In this document: positions 36,143 through 44,583 of the stretch, piece after piece | Layout of the letters: each line of letters begins with the position of its first letter | How positions within the stretch are numbered: position 1 is the stretch's first letter | DNA from: Streptomyces longisporoflavus | Lineage (GTDB): Bacteria > Actinomycetota > Actinomycetes > Streptomycetales > Streptomycetaceae | Direction of reading: 5' to 3' | Assembly (NCBI RefSeq): GCF_014649775.1 | Contig: NZ_BMTR01000002.1 | Location: 186,001 to 250,000 of the forward strand | DNA: 64,000 nt | Program-made: the position numbers and the translations under genes | Notes under the pieces: model-generated | Told to the model about the DNA's origin: nothing | The model's input: only the letters and a program-made list of their open reading frames with translations | Databases searched by the model: none

Positions 36143-36595
36143 ATGTCCGTTCCGCTGTATGTGCCCGCCGGTGAAGGCGAATACGTCGACATCCGGGACA
36201 CGAAGAGGACGTACCTGAAGCTCACCACGCCCCAGTCCAACGGGGAGTTCGGCTTCTTCGAGCATCACATGGCCCCGGAGGCCAAGGGCGCGTCCCCGCA
36301 CATCCACAAGCAGTCCACCGAGATGTTCTACGTGGTCAAGGGCGAGATCGAGTTCACCATCGGCGACCGCAAGGTGGTCGGCGAGCCGGGCGCCTTCGCC
36401 TACATCCCCAAGGGCGAGCCGCACGGTTTCACCAACCGGGGCACCGAGGACGCCACGTTACTGATCATGTTCTACCCGATCTACGACCGTGAGGACTACT
36501 TCCGCGGCCTGGGACGCCTGACGGCCAACGGGCGCAACCCCAGCATGGACGAGCTGCGCGAACACATGGCCAAGTACGACCAGTTCATGGTCTGA
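36143..36595 (+). CDS. Cupin protein (last gene of the operon)
   Basis: 150 residues, single-domain cupin. Motif 1 contains SPHIHKQSTEMFYVVKGEIE, with His, His and Glu placed as metal ligands; motif 2 is PGAFAYIPKGEPHGFTNRGT with the final His. Bacterial cupins of this type act as dioxygenases, isomerases (compare BacB in bacilysin synthesis) or sensors. Codon 106 (36458-36460) is TTA, the second bldA codon in the operon. AGGAGG stands 5 nt before ATG. It is separated from the MFS gene by 63 bp and closed by a strong hairpin. Confidence 0.88.
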   Translation: MSVPLYVPAGEGEYVDIRDTKRTYLKLTTPQSNGEFGFFEHHMAPEAKGASPHIHKQSTEMFYVVKGEIEFTIGDRKVVGEPGAFAYIPKGEPHGFTNRGTEDATLLIMFYPIYDREDYFRGLGRLTANGRNPSMDELREHMAKYDQFMV

Positions 36596-36639
36596 GTGCC
36601 CATGGCCCGAACATCGGCCTACGCACGTACGGCAACGAA

Positions 36640-36673
36640 CGGGGCCCGGCGGCACATCTGCTGCCGGGCCCCG
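36640..36673. terminator. Terminator of the biosynthetic operon
   Basis: CGGGGCCCGGC (36640-36650) pairs perfectly with GCCGGGCCCCG (36663-36673) around a 12-nt loop. It lies between the converging cupin (stop 36595) and deaminase (stop 36687) genes and can serve both. Confidence 0.75.
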
Positions 36674-36686
36674 CACCTGTGTGCCG

Positions 36687-37238
36687 TCACTCCCCCGCAG
36701 CCCGCTTCGCACGCAGCCGCCGCCACTGCAACTCACGTACCTGGGCGGCGAGTTCGGGAACCGGTCCTGCCACCTCCAGGCCGGGCACGACATCCTGGAC
36801 GGTCAGCGGGCTCAGGGGCGAGGTGAGGGGCACACCCCACTCGGCCTTCCACTCCCGGGCCTGGCGGGACGAGCTCGCGTACACGATGCGGCCCAGACCG
36901 ACCCACCCGTGCGCTGCCGCGCACATCGGGCAGTGCTCGCCCGATGTGTACACGGTCGCCGCGGCCCGCTCGTCGGGTTTCAGGTGGGCCGCTGCCCACC
37001 GGGCGAGGGCGAACTCCGGGTGTGCCGTCGGGTCGTTGGTGGTGATCTCGCGGTTGCGGTCCTCGGCCCTGACGCTGCCGCCCGCGTCGACGAGCACCGA
37101 CCCGAACGGCAGGTCCCCGGCCGCGAGCGCCTCGGCGGCCAGTTCGACGCAGCGGCGCAGGTAGGGCAGGTCGGCTTCGCCGACTTCGGCGGCGGACGCG
37201 CCGTCGGGTGCCGGGAGGTCGTACTCGTGAGGTGTCAC
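36687..37238 (-). CDS. Cytidine/deoxycytidylate-deaminase-fold nucleoside deaminase
   Basis: 183 residues. The zinc site is clear: DPTAHPEFALARW gives the His and proton-shuttling Glu, and YTSGEHCPMCAAAHGWVGLG gives the two cysteines. This most resembles guanine deaminase/tRNA-deaminase-like proteins acting on small purine or pyrimidine bases. GTG 37238 is preceded by GGAG. It is convergent with the biosynthetic operon and not obviously part of it. Confidence 0.9.
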   Translation of the reverse strand: MTPHEYDLPAPDGASAAEVGEADLPYLRRCVELAAEALAAGDLPFGSVLVDAGGSVRAEDRNREITTNDPTAHPEFALARWAAAHLKPDERAAATVYTSGEHCPMCAAAHGWVGLGRIVYASSSRQAREWKAEWGVPLTSPLSPLTVQDVVPGLEVAGPVPELAAQVRELQWRRLRAKRAAGE

Positions 37239-37281
37239 TGATGCTCCGTCTCGTAGGGGTGCCGGAGAGATGCCTGCCGCA

Positions 37282-38118
37282 CTACGTCAGGTGGTCGGCC
37301 ACCGTGGTCAGCGCCTGCCAGGCCGCCTCGGGCCGCAGGGTCTCGTTCGGATCGCCGTGATACGGGTCGAGCAGCACGCTTTCGGCACCGGCCAGGCGCA
37401 GTTCCTCGACGTCATCGAGGAACTGCTCGACGGTTCCCTCTCCGGCCCGGCGATCCGCATGCTCGACCGGCTCGTCCGTGAGCCTGAGACGTATGCGCGG
37501 CGCCAGTCCCGGTACGGGCAGGCCCAGTTGGGCCGACACCTCCCCAAGCCGCACCAGCGCATCCCTGAACCAGGGCATCGTGAACCGCAGCGGATGCCAC
37601 GGAGCACCGAAGCGCACGGCGCGGCGCATCGCCGCGTCACTGTTGCCGCCGATCCAGATCGGAACCTGCCCGGACCGGTAGTCGGCGTCGTTCTCCCATG
37701 CGGCGCGCAGCGTCCGCAGATGGTCGTCGGTCAGCGCGCCCCGCCGTTCGAAGGGAACACCGAGTGCCTCGAACTCCTCGCGGGCCCAGCCGACCCCCAT
37801 ACCGAGCACCAGTCGGCCGCCGCTGAGCTCGTGCAGGTTGGCAGCCATGCGGGCGACCAGCAAAGGGTGCCGGTAGGGAGTGATGAGAACGGTCGTCCCC
37901 AGTTTGATCCGGCTGGTGATGCCGGCCATCCAGGCAAGCGTGGTGAACGGTTCGTAGAAGGGCGCGGGATATTGGGCCGCGACATCCGGGGTGATCGCCA
38001 CATGGTCGGACATCATCAGCAGATCGAAGCCGAGGTCCTCCGCGGTTTCGGCCCAGCGCGCGAGGTTGTCCGGGTTCGTCCCGGGCCCGAAGTTGGGGAC
38101 GTTCACACCGATCCGCAT
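37282..38118 (-). CDS. LLM-class (luciferase-like) F420-dependent oxidoreductase
   Basis: 278 residues. Typical segments of the TIM-barrel flavin/F420 family: MRIGVNVPNFGPGTNPDNLA, EDLGFDLLMMSDHVAITPDV, AGITSRIKLGTTVLITPYRH, ANLHELSGGRLVLGMGVGWA and VPIWIGGNSDAAMRRAVRFG. Substrate unknown. ATG 38118 follows AGGGTGG; a GTG at 38127 is possible. It is upstream of and co-directional with the deaminase (43-bp gap), and divergent from a P450. Confidence 0.92.
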   Translation of the reverse strand: MRIGVNVPNFGPGTNPDNLARWAETAEDLGFDLLMMSDHVAITPDVAAQYPAPFYEPFTTLAWMAGITSRIKLGTTVLITPYRHPLLVARMAANLHELSGGRLVLGMGVGWAREEFEALGVPFERRGALTDDHLRTLRAAWENDADYRSGQVPIWIGGNSDAAMRRAVRFGAPWHPLRFTMPWFRDALVRLGEVSAQLGLPVPGLAPRIRLRLTDEPVEHADRRAGEGTVEQFLDDVEELRLAGAESVLLDPYHGDPNETLRPEAAWQALTTVADHLT

Positions 38119-38338
38119 GGCCGCCACCCTAGCAATGGGCGGTCGGCAACGCCCGTATCTGTCGGCCCAGTTGGTCCACGCGATGACTGAAGTCCCTGGC
38201 AGGAGCGGTGTCGGCGACTAGGGTGACCTGTGCTTGTCCTTGTCCTGTCGCGCCCCACGACCACCCCGTTCCCCTCCGCCCATTCTGACCGGGCGGAGGG
38301 CCATGGCCACGTCCGTTCCAGCACCAAGGAGCCCTCGC

Positions 38339-39571
38339 ATGAACCAGCCGCAGATGCTTGTCCTGGACGCTGCCGGCAGCAACCGGCACGCCGAAGACGC
38401 CGAGCTGCGCTCGCGCGGCCCCGCTGCCCGCGTGGACGTCCTGGGCGTCGAAGCGTGGGCGGTGACCGACCCGGCGCTGCTCAAACAGCTCCTCACCGAC
38501 CCGCGCGTCTCCAAGGATCCCCGGCAGCACTGGCCGATGTTCCCCGACAAGATCCTCGGCATCTGGCCGCTCGCGCTGTGGGTGGCCGTCGACAACATGT
38601 TCACCGCGTTCGGCGGCGACCACCGCCGGCTGCGGCGTCTGGTCAGCCCGGCGTTCACCGCGCGCCGCATCGCCGCCCTGCAGCCGCGCATCGAGGAGAT
38701 ATCCCGCACGCTGCTCGACGAGTTCGCCGACATTCCCGCCGGAGAGCCCACCGACCTGCGCGAGCGGTTCGCCTACCCGCTGCCGATCCGCGTCATCGGC
38801 GAACTCATGGGACTGCCCGAGCACCTGAAGCCCAACTTCCGCCGTACCGTCGACCGCGTCTTCGACACCACGCTCAGCATCGAGGAGGCCGCCGCGAACA
38901 CCGAGGAGGTGTACGCGATCATGGCTGACCTGGTCGCGGCCAAACGCGCGGAGCCCGGCGAGGACATGACCTCCGTACTCATCGCCACCCGGGACGACGA
39001 CGGCTCCGCACTGACGGAGCAGGAACTCCTCGACACTCTCCTCCTCGTGATCAGCGCGGGATACGAGACCACCGTCAACCTCCTTGACCAGGCCATCGCC
39101 GCGCTGCTCACCCACCCCGATCAACTCGCCCTGCTGCGCGAGGGCAAGAGCTCCTGGTCCGATGTCGTCGAAGAGACGCTGCGCTATGAAGCGCCCGTCG
39201 CGCACCTGCCGATGCGGTACGCGATCGAGGACATCGAGCTGGAGCAGGGACTCGTGATCCGTCAGGGCGAGGCGATCCTCGCCTCCTACGCGGCAGCGAA
39301 CCGCCACCCCGACCTGCACGGCGAGAGCGCCGGCTCCTTCGACCTGACGCGGGTCAGCAAGACACACCTGGCCTTCGGCCACGGCGTCCACGTCTGCCTC
39401 GGCGCCGCCCTGGCGCGGATGGAGGCCGAGACCGCGCTGCGGGCACTGTTCACCCGCTTCCCGGACCTCGCCCTCGCCGTCCCCGCCGCCGATCTGAGCC
39501 CCGCGGAATCCTTCATCTCCAACGGGCACCGGGAATTGCCCGTCATCCTCCGCCCGGCCACCGAGAGCTGA
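38339..39571 (+). CDS. Cytochrome P450 (CYP107-like)
   Basis: 410 residues. I-helix [19 protein letters not shown]-helix ExxR in [10 protein letters not shown], and the heme loop [20 protein letters not shown] with proximal C353 are all present, so it should bind heme and hydroxylate a small molecule with a ferredoxin partner. ATG 38339 follows AAGGAG; ATG 38303 with GGAGGG is an alternative giving 12 more residues. No ferredoxin gene is adjacent. It is 1.7 kb from the NRPS operon on the same strand, so a tailoring role is possible but unsupported. Confidence 0.94.
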   Translation: MNQPQMLVLDAAGSNRHAEDAELRSRGPAARVDVLGVEAWAVTDPALLKQLLTDPRVSKDPRQHWPMFPDKILGIWPLALWVAVDNMFTAFGGDHRRLRRLVSPAFTARRIAALQPRIEEISRTLLDEFADIPAGEPTDLRERFAYPLPIRVIGELMGLPEHLKPNFRRTVDRVFDTTLSIEEAAANTEEVYAIMADLVAAKRAEPGEDMTSVLIATRDDDGSALTEQELLDTLLLVISAGYETTVNLLDQAIAALLTHPDQLALLREGKSSWSDVVEETLRYEAPVAHLPMRYAIEDIELEQGLVIRQGEAILASYAAANRHPDLHGESAGSFDLTRVSKTHLAFGHGVHVCLGAALARMEAETALRALFTRFPDLALAVPAADLSPAESFISNGHRELPVILRPATES

Positions 39572-39591
39572 CGCAGCAGCCCCTCTTCCCG

Positions 39592-40563
39592 CTACCCGTG
39601 CTGGTCCGTGTAGTGCGCGCGCAGCAGGTCGGCGCCCCAGTCGTGACGGACGTGGCGCCATACGGAGTGGGCGTGGTTGCCGTTGTCCTGGGTGTTGTCG
39701 TACTCGATGAGGAAGTCCGGGGACCGCACGCAGTAATAGTGCCGGTCCCCTGGCTCGCGGCCACCGGCCCAGGCGAACGAGAGGGCACCCGGTCCGCGCG
39801 CCACGGTCTCGGACCAGCACTCCCGCGCGTACGCGGCGGGTGCGCGGTCGAGGTAGCGGCGCACCAGGCGGGCGAGCAGTTCCTGCTGGCCGGGCGTCAT
39901 GTCGCCGTGCGGCAGGCCGTCCGGCAGCAGGTCCGGATCGGCGAAGGGGTCATCGCGGGTCAGGATGTCGTCCGGCGGCGCGGCGGCGAAGACCGCCTTG
40001 GCCCGTCGGCCGACGTCCAGATCCGTGACCAGTTCCCTGGCCAGGTCTTCCTCCGGGCCGAGCAGTCGGCGGCCGGCCTGCGGGCCGTCCGGGATGCGCG
40101 CCGGCTCCGAGCCGATGAAGTGCGGCGTCACCCGCATCCCGGCCTCCGCGATCAGTACGTGTACGGCGAGGTGGTGGCCGTTCATCCGCCAGCCCCAGGG
40201 TTCAGTGCCGTCCGGGTCGCCCAGCAGCCGTACCCAGTAGCGGTCGGCACCCGTGGCGCCGACCGTGGCACGGCGGTGCCGCTCCACCTCGATCGCCCCG
40301 CGCGCCAGCTCCGCTCCTGCCGCACTGTGCGCGGTGGTCAGCAGCGCGTCGACGGCGTCCCGCTGCACGCCGTCCAGGTCCTCGGTGGGCAGTCCGGGGC
40401 GCGAGCCGGGCAGGTACGTCCACTCCCGCCACTCGGGCGCGTCCAACCGCGCGGGCCCCGCCCGCAGCTCACGCACCTGCTCCGGCTCCAGCACGGCCAG
40501 CAGCGCATGCACGCCCTCGCGCATCTCCGCGGCCACCGTCGCCTCCGACCGAAACCCGTCCAC
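39592..40563 (-). CDS. DUF3500 family protein
   Basis: 323 residues. EPWGWRMNGHHLAVHVLIAE, VTPHFIGSEPARIPDGPQAG and SFAWAGGREPGDRHYYCVRS are hallmarks of DUF3500, found in bacteria and fungi with no assigned reaction. The many conserved His/Glu/Asp (GHH, DNTQDNGNHAHSVWRH) suggest a metal site. GTG 40563 follows GAGGAG. It is convergent with the P450 gene. Confidence 0.88.
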   Translation of the reverse strand: MDGFRSEATVAAEMREGVHALLAVLEPEQVRELRAGPARLDAPEWREWTYLPGSRPGLPTEDLDGVQRDAVDALLTTAHSAAGAELARGAIEVERHRRATVGATGADRYWVRLLGDPDGTEPWGWRMNGHHLAVHVLIAEAGMRVTPHFIGSEPARIPDGPQAGRRLLGPEEDLARELVTDLDVGRRAKAVFAAAPPDDILTRDDPFADPDLLPDGLPHGDMTPGQQELLARLVRRYLDRAPAAYARECWSETVARGPGALSFAWAGGREPGDRHYYCVRSPDFLIEYDNTQDNGNHAHSVWRHVRHDWGADLLRAHYTDQHG

Positions 40564-40707
40564 CGTCGCTCCTCCCCGTCGGCGCCCGCTCAGGCGCACC
40601 CGCGGGGCAATGTCGCCCCTTGCGGCCCATGATGCGTGACCAGGAGAGATCTCGTGCACCGTTCACCCCGGGCAGCGAGCTGATGACGGTCGGCTGCTCT
40701 CCTCGGA

Positions 40708-41160
40708 TCAGCCGGCGGTGTCGCCTTGCCTGTGGTCATAGCCGTCGCGATGAGTGAGGACCTCGTCCATGTGACCCTCCGCCCACTCCTTGATTCCCCG
40801 CATGACCGACTGGAGCGAGCGGCCGAGGTCGGTCAGCTCATAGGTGACGGTGACGGGCACCGTGGGAGTCACGGTCCTGGTCAGCATCCCGTCGCGCTCG
40901 AGTGAACGCAGCGTCTGCGTCAGCATCTTCTGGCTCACGCCGGAGATCCGGCGTGCCAGCTCGGAGAACCGCATGGGCCGCGGTTCGTCGCGGTGGGCAG
41001 CCCCGGGGCGCGGGCCGTCCCCGCCCAGGGCGGCGAGCACAAGGGCGACCCACTTGTCGGAGATCCGCTCCAGGAGTTGGCGGCTGGGACAAGCCGCGAG
41101 GAACGCGTCGTACTCCGCTTTGGCTGCGGCCCGCCGCTGGGACGCGGTGCTGGTCGGCAT
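40708..41160 (-). CDS. HxlR-family (MarR-like) regulator
   Basis: 150 residues. A single Cys precedes the winged helix (AACPSRQLLERISDKWVALV), followed by MRFSELARRISGVSQKMLTQ and LRSLERDGMLTRTVTPTVPV, the HxlR fold. The Cys position matches redox- or aldehyde-sensing members such as HypR/YodB, so thiol sensing is plausible. It is divergent from an MDR-type oxidoreductase with a palindrome between them, a common quinone/aldehyde-responsive arrangement. Confidence 0.93.
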   Translation of the reverse strand: MPTSTASQRRAAAKAEYDAFLAACPSRQLLERISDKWVALVLAALGGDGPRPGAAHRDEPRPMRFSELARRISGVSQKMLTQTLRSLERDGMLTRTVTPTVPVTVTYELTDLGRSLQSVMRGIKEWAEGHMDEVLTHRDGYDHRQGDTAG

Positions 41161-41188
41161 CGGTCATCTCTTCCGCTCGGTGACTTAC

Positions 41189-41202
41189 GCACCTGAAGGT
41201 GC
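41189..41202 (+). promoter_or_regulatory. Candidate HxlR operator
   Basis: GCACCT-ga-AGGTGC, a 6-bp-arm palindrome, is flanked by ACTTAC and CTACTT. It sits 29 bp upstream of the HxlR start and 97 bp before the divergent oxidoreductase. Confidence 0.55.
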
Positions 41203-41298
41203 CTACTTCCCTGTGGGGAGCAGGTCACCCCATGCTGGTGCCGCACCACAGCGATGGCAAGACCACCTCAATCGCCCTTCACGCAGGAGACGTTGGCG

Positions 41299-42216
41299 AT
41301 GCATCAGATGACATCCCGCCGGGCGGTAGTCCGCGTACCGTCCGGCCCCCGGTCGATCGAGACCGTCACCGTCCCGGTAGCCGAGCCGGGACCCGCGGAG
41401 ATCCGCGTCAAGATCGCCGGAGCGGCGATCAACCCGGTCGACCTGGGGGTAGCCGGGGGCGTCTTTCACCAGCTCGGACTGGTCCACCAGCCGGACTACA
41501 CCGGTCTCGGCTGGGACTTCGCCGGCACTGTCGAGGCGGCGGGGCCCGGCGTCGGGCTCCGGCTCGGCACCCGTGTCGCCGGGTTCATCGACGGTTTCGA
41601 CCGCGACCACGGATCCCATGCCGAGCACCTCATCGCCCCCGCCGCACATGTCGCCGTGGTCCCGGACGGCATGGACCTGGTCGAGGCGGCGACGGTACCG
41701 CTCAACGCCACTGCCGCAGCCCAGCTCGCCGACCTCCTCGGTGAACCGTCGGGCACGGCTCGGCGGCTGCTTGTGACCGGTGCGGCCGGGGTTGTGGGCG
41801 CGTACGTCGCCGTACTCGCGCGGGATCGCGGCTGGCAGGTGACCGGGATGGCCCGAGCGGCCGACGAGCCGTTCGTCCGGGGTCTCGGGGCCGGCTTCGC
41901 CACCGATGCCGGGCAGGGCTGGGATGCCGTCGCCGACGCCGGAGCCCTGCAGGAGAACGCACTGCGGGCGGTGCGCGACGGCGGCCGTTTCGTCGGCGTG
42001 CAACCGGCCTCGCGGCTTCCCGGGGAGCGTGGCATCACCGTAGAGGTCCTGTTCGCCCGTCCCGACGGCGCGCTTCTCGCCCCCTTGCTCGCACGGGCGG
42101 CGGCAGGGGAGCTGCCGACCCGCGTCCACGCGGTCACTCCGCTCGACGAAGCGGCCGGCGCCTACCGGGCCATGGCCGAGGGCGGCGTACGCGGCCGGAT
42201 CGTCCTCGTGCCCTGA
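41299..42216 (+). CDS. NADPH-dependent MDR-type quinone oxidoreductase
   Basis: 305 residues, a zinc-free medium-chain dehydrogenase/reductase. Features: GPAEIRVKIAGAAINPVDLG, YTGLGWDFAGTVEAAGPGVG, GTRVAGFIDGF and the dinucleotide motif RRLLVTGAAGVVGAYVAVLA. AGGAGACG precedes ATG 41299. It is likely induced by the divergent HxlR regulator and reduces quinones or enones. Confidence 0.92.
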   Translation: MHQMTSRRAVVRVPSGPRSIETVTVPVAEPGPAEIRVKIAGAAINPVDLGVAGGVFHQLGLVHQPDYTGLGWDFAGTVEAAGPGVGLRLGTRVAGFIDGFDRDHGSHAEHLIAPAAHVAVVPDGMDLVEAATVPLNATAAAQLADLLGEPSGTARRLLVTGAAGVVGAYVAVLARDRGWQVTGMARAADEPFVRGLGAGFATDAGQGWDAVADAGALQENALRAVRDGGRFVGVQPASRLPGERGITVEVLFARPDGALLAPLLARAAAGELPTRVHAVTPLDEAAGAYRAMAEGGVRGRIVLVP

Positions 42217-42312
42217 CGCTCTGACGCCCTGACGCCCTGACAGGGTGACCGGGCGCCACCCTCCCTGAACGGGGATCTCGGTCAGGCGCGCTGTCCGCGT
42301 TTCGGGCAGCGA

Positions 42313-42909
42313 TCAGGCGCCGTGCCGGTCAATGACGCCTTCGACGATTCTCAGCAGCCGGTCCCCGACCTGGTCGATGCTTCCGTTCTGCATGCTGACC
42401 TGCGCACCTTCGAGTACGAAGGTGATCTCGGCCGCGGCCTGTTCGGGGTCGGGCAGCCCGGCCGCGGCACACATGCCGACCAGCCTGCGCGTCTGCAGTG
42501 CCTTGTGATTCTCGATCACTTGCCGTGCGGGGTGGGAGCGGTCGGGCAACTCGGCGAGGGAGTTGATGAACGGGCAGCCCCGGTGCGAGATCTCCGGCAG
42601 CCCTTCGGCGATGAAGCGGGCCAGGCCAAGGATCTGCTCCTTGGGCCGGCCGGGGTGTTCGGTCTCGACCCGGTCGAAGGCCGCTTGGTAGTCGGCGGCG
42701 ACGATGCGCAACCACTCCGCGACCAGTTCGTCCTTGGTCTCGAAGTGCCGGTAGATCGCCATTTTGGTGGTCTCGGCCCGCTCGGCGATGGCCTGGACGC
42801 CGACCCGTTGGATGCCCTCGCTCTGGAAAAGCTCTTCCGCCGCGTCGAGGATGCGCTCACGCGGCGGCAGTTTCGCCACCCTGCTCGGCCTTCTGGCGGT
42901 CGTTGTCAT
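42313..42909 (-). CDS. TetR-family regulator
   Basis: 198 residues from ATG 42909, preceded by GGAG. The HTH covers ILDAAEELFQSEGIQRVGVQ and IAERAETTKMAIYRHFETKD. The C-terminal domain has GCPFINSLAELPDRSHPARQ, as in the TetR_C group near LmrA/YxaF. It is divergent from an amidase, with a palindrome at the amidase promoter. Confidence 0.93.
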   Translation of the reverse strand: MTTTARRPSRVAKLPPRERILDAAEELFQSEGIQRVGVQAIAERAETTKMAIYRHFETKDELVAEWLRIVAADYQAAFDRVETEHPGRPKEQILGLARFIAEGLPEISHRGCPFINSLAELPDRSHPARQVIENHKALQTRRLVGMCAAAGLPDPEQAAAEITFVLEGAQVSMQNGSIDQVGDRLLRIVEGVIDRHGA

Positions 42910-42990
42910 GACGGGCTCCGTGATGTCCGGCGGGCACTCGGGCTGTGGGCCCCGTGCCTCCACTTCCTGTTACGGTACCAGCCAGGCCCA

Positions 42991-43012
42991 TGCGATACCG
43001 CTCGGTATCACA
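42991..43012 (+). promoter_or_regulatory. Candidate TetR operator at the amidase promoter
   Basis: GATACCG (42994-43000) and CGGTATC (43003-43009) flank CT, extended by TG/CA at the ends. Related half-sites GGTACC (42974) and GTACCG (43025) lie on either side. The site is 44-65 bp before the amidase start. Confidence 0.65.
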
Positions 43013-43055
43013 TGGGACCACGCAGTACCGTTCTCTGGCTGGAAATGGAGTGACA

Positions 43056-44522
43056 GTGAGGATTGCCGAGTACGTGAGCTTCGACGCCGTCGGGCTCGCG
43101 GAGCTGGTGGCCACGGGTGAGACAACCACCGCCGAACTGCAATCGGCCGCGCGTGAGGCCGCCCGGGCGGTCAACCCGCAGATCAACGCCATCGTCGAGA
43201 CATGGCCCACCGACGACGAACCGGAACCGGAACCGGGCAGCGCTCCGCTGGCCGGCGTCCCCTTCCTGATCAAGGACATCGGGATCTCCATGGCCGGGAG
43301 GCGGATGGAGCTGGGCAGCCGCCTCGCGGCCGGCAACATCGCCGGCGTCGACTCCTTCCTGATGCGGCGCTTCCGACGCGCGGGCCTCGTGACCTTCGGC
43401 CGTACCGCGACACCGGAACTGGCCTACGGCATCACGACCGAATCCCTGCTGCACGGAGCGACCCGCAATCCGTGGGACCCCGGGCGGAGCGCGGGCGGAT
43501 CCAGCGGAGGCGCAGGCGCCGCTGTCGCTGCCGGGGTGGTTCCGATCGCCCACGCCACCGACGCCGCAGGGTCCCTCCGCATCCCCGCCGCCTCCAACGG
43601 CCTCTTCGGCCTGAAGCCCACCCGCGGCAGGGTCTCCATGGGCCCCGGAGCCGACGAGGTCTTCAACGGCCTGGCCGTGCACGGCAGCGTCAGCCGCACC
43701 GTGCGCGACAGCGCGGCGCTGCTCGATCTGATCCGCGGGCCGGAGCCGGGCGACCCCTACTCCGCCCGACAGCCGTCCAGGCCGTACGCGGAAGAGATCA
43801 CCCGGCCTCCGGGCTCACTGCGGATCGGCGTGCTCGCCGGGGCCACCGGGGCATGGGGCGGACGCCGCACCACCGCTCCGGTGGCCGACGCTCTCGCCCG
43901 TACCGCGCGGCTGCTGGAATCCCTCGGCCACCGAGTGGAGGAGGTCGAGGTCGGACTCGGGTCCGACCGGGAGGAGTTCATCCTGGCCAACGCCCGCCTG
44001 ATGGCAGCGAATCTCACGGCCTCGGTCGACGAACTGGCCGCCGCCTTCGGCCGGCCCGTCGACTCCACCACCCTCGAGCCGGTGACCCTTGCCGGCTACC
44101 ACTACGGGCAGCAGGTCAGCGGCGCCCAGTTCGTCGCCGCGCTGGCGAACCGGAACCACGTCGCCCGAAGCCTGGCACGGTACTTCGACGCGCACGACAT
44201 GCTGCTCACCCCGACCTTGCCGGAGCTCCCCCTGCCCCTGGGCACCCATACCGAGGGCGCGGAGACGCTCGACGGCCTCGGCTGGATCGAGCGCATCAAC
44301 GATCTCTCGCCGTTCACCATGGCGTTCAACGTCGCGGGCACGCCCGCCATGTCCGTGCCCGTAACGGCCGACGCCGGGACAGGACTCCCGATCGGCATGC
44401 AGTTCGCCGCCGCCCACGGGCACGAGGGGCTCCTCTTCCGCCTTGCCGCCCAACTCGAAGAGGCGAGCCCGTGGTCGGGGCGGTCGCCTGCCGTGTGGGC
44501 AGGGGACTGCGCCGGGCGCTAG
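43056..44522 (+). CDS. Amidase-signature family hydrolase
   Basis: 488 residues. The Ser-cisSer-Lys triad is visible: K73 in PFLIKDIG, S149 in [15 protein letters not shown] and nucleophile S173 in [14 protein letters not shown]; the 24-residue spacing between the serines is canonical. It hydrolyses a carboxamide of unknown identity. Of several starts, GTG 43056 has GGAG 5 nt upstream; GTG 43050 is an alternative. Probably repressed by the divergent TetR. Confidence 0.93.
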   Translation: MRIAEYVSFDAVGLAELVATGETTTAELQSAAREAARAVNPQINAIVETWPTDDEPEPEPGSAPLAGVPFLIKDIGISMAGRRMELGSRLAAGNIAGVDSFLMRRFRRAGLVTFGRTATPELAYGITTESLLHGATRNPWDPGRSAGGSSGGAGAAVAAGVVPIAHATDAAGSLRIPAASNGLFGLKPTRGRVSMGPGADEVFNGLAVHGSVSRTVRDSAALLDLIRGPEPGDPYSARQPSRPYAEEITRPPGSLRIGVLAGATGAWGGRRTTAPVADALARTARLLESLGHRVEEVEVGLGSDREEFILANARLMAANLTASVDELAAAFGRPVDSTTLEPVTLAGYHYGQQVSGAQFVAALANRNHVARSLARYFDAHDMLLTPTLPELPLPLGTHTEGAETLDGLGWIERINDLSPFTMAFNVAGTPAMSVPVTADAGTGLPIGMQFAAAHGHEGLLFRLAAQLEEASPWSGRSPAVWAGDCAGR

Positions 44523-44583
44523 GGAGCGGCGCTTCCTGTCAGCGGGCGGGCCAGTCGCGCCTGCCGCGGCGCCAGTTGCCTGC

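Noticed and set aside
38339..39571. P450 and the adjacent LLM oxidoreductase as tailoring enzymes of the NRPS operon
   Set aside because: They lie beyond the operon terminator and a convergent deaminase gene, with their own promoters; nothing in the sequence ties them to the pathway.
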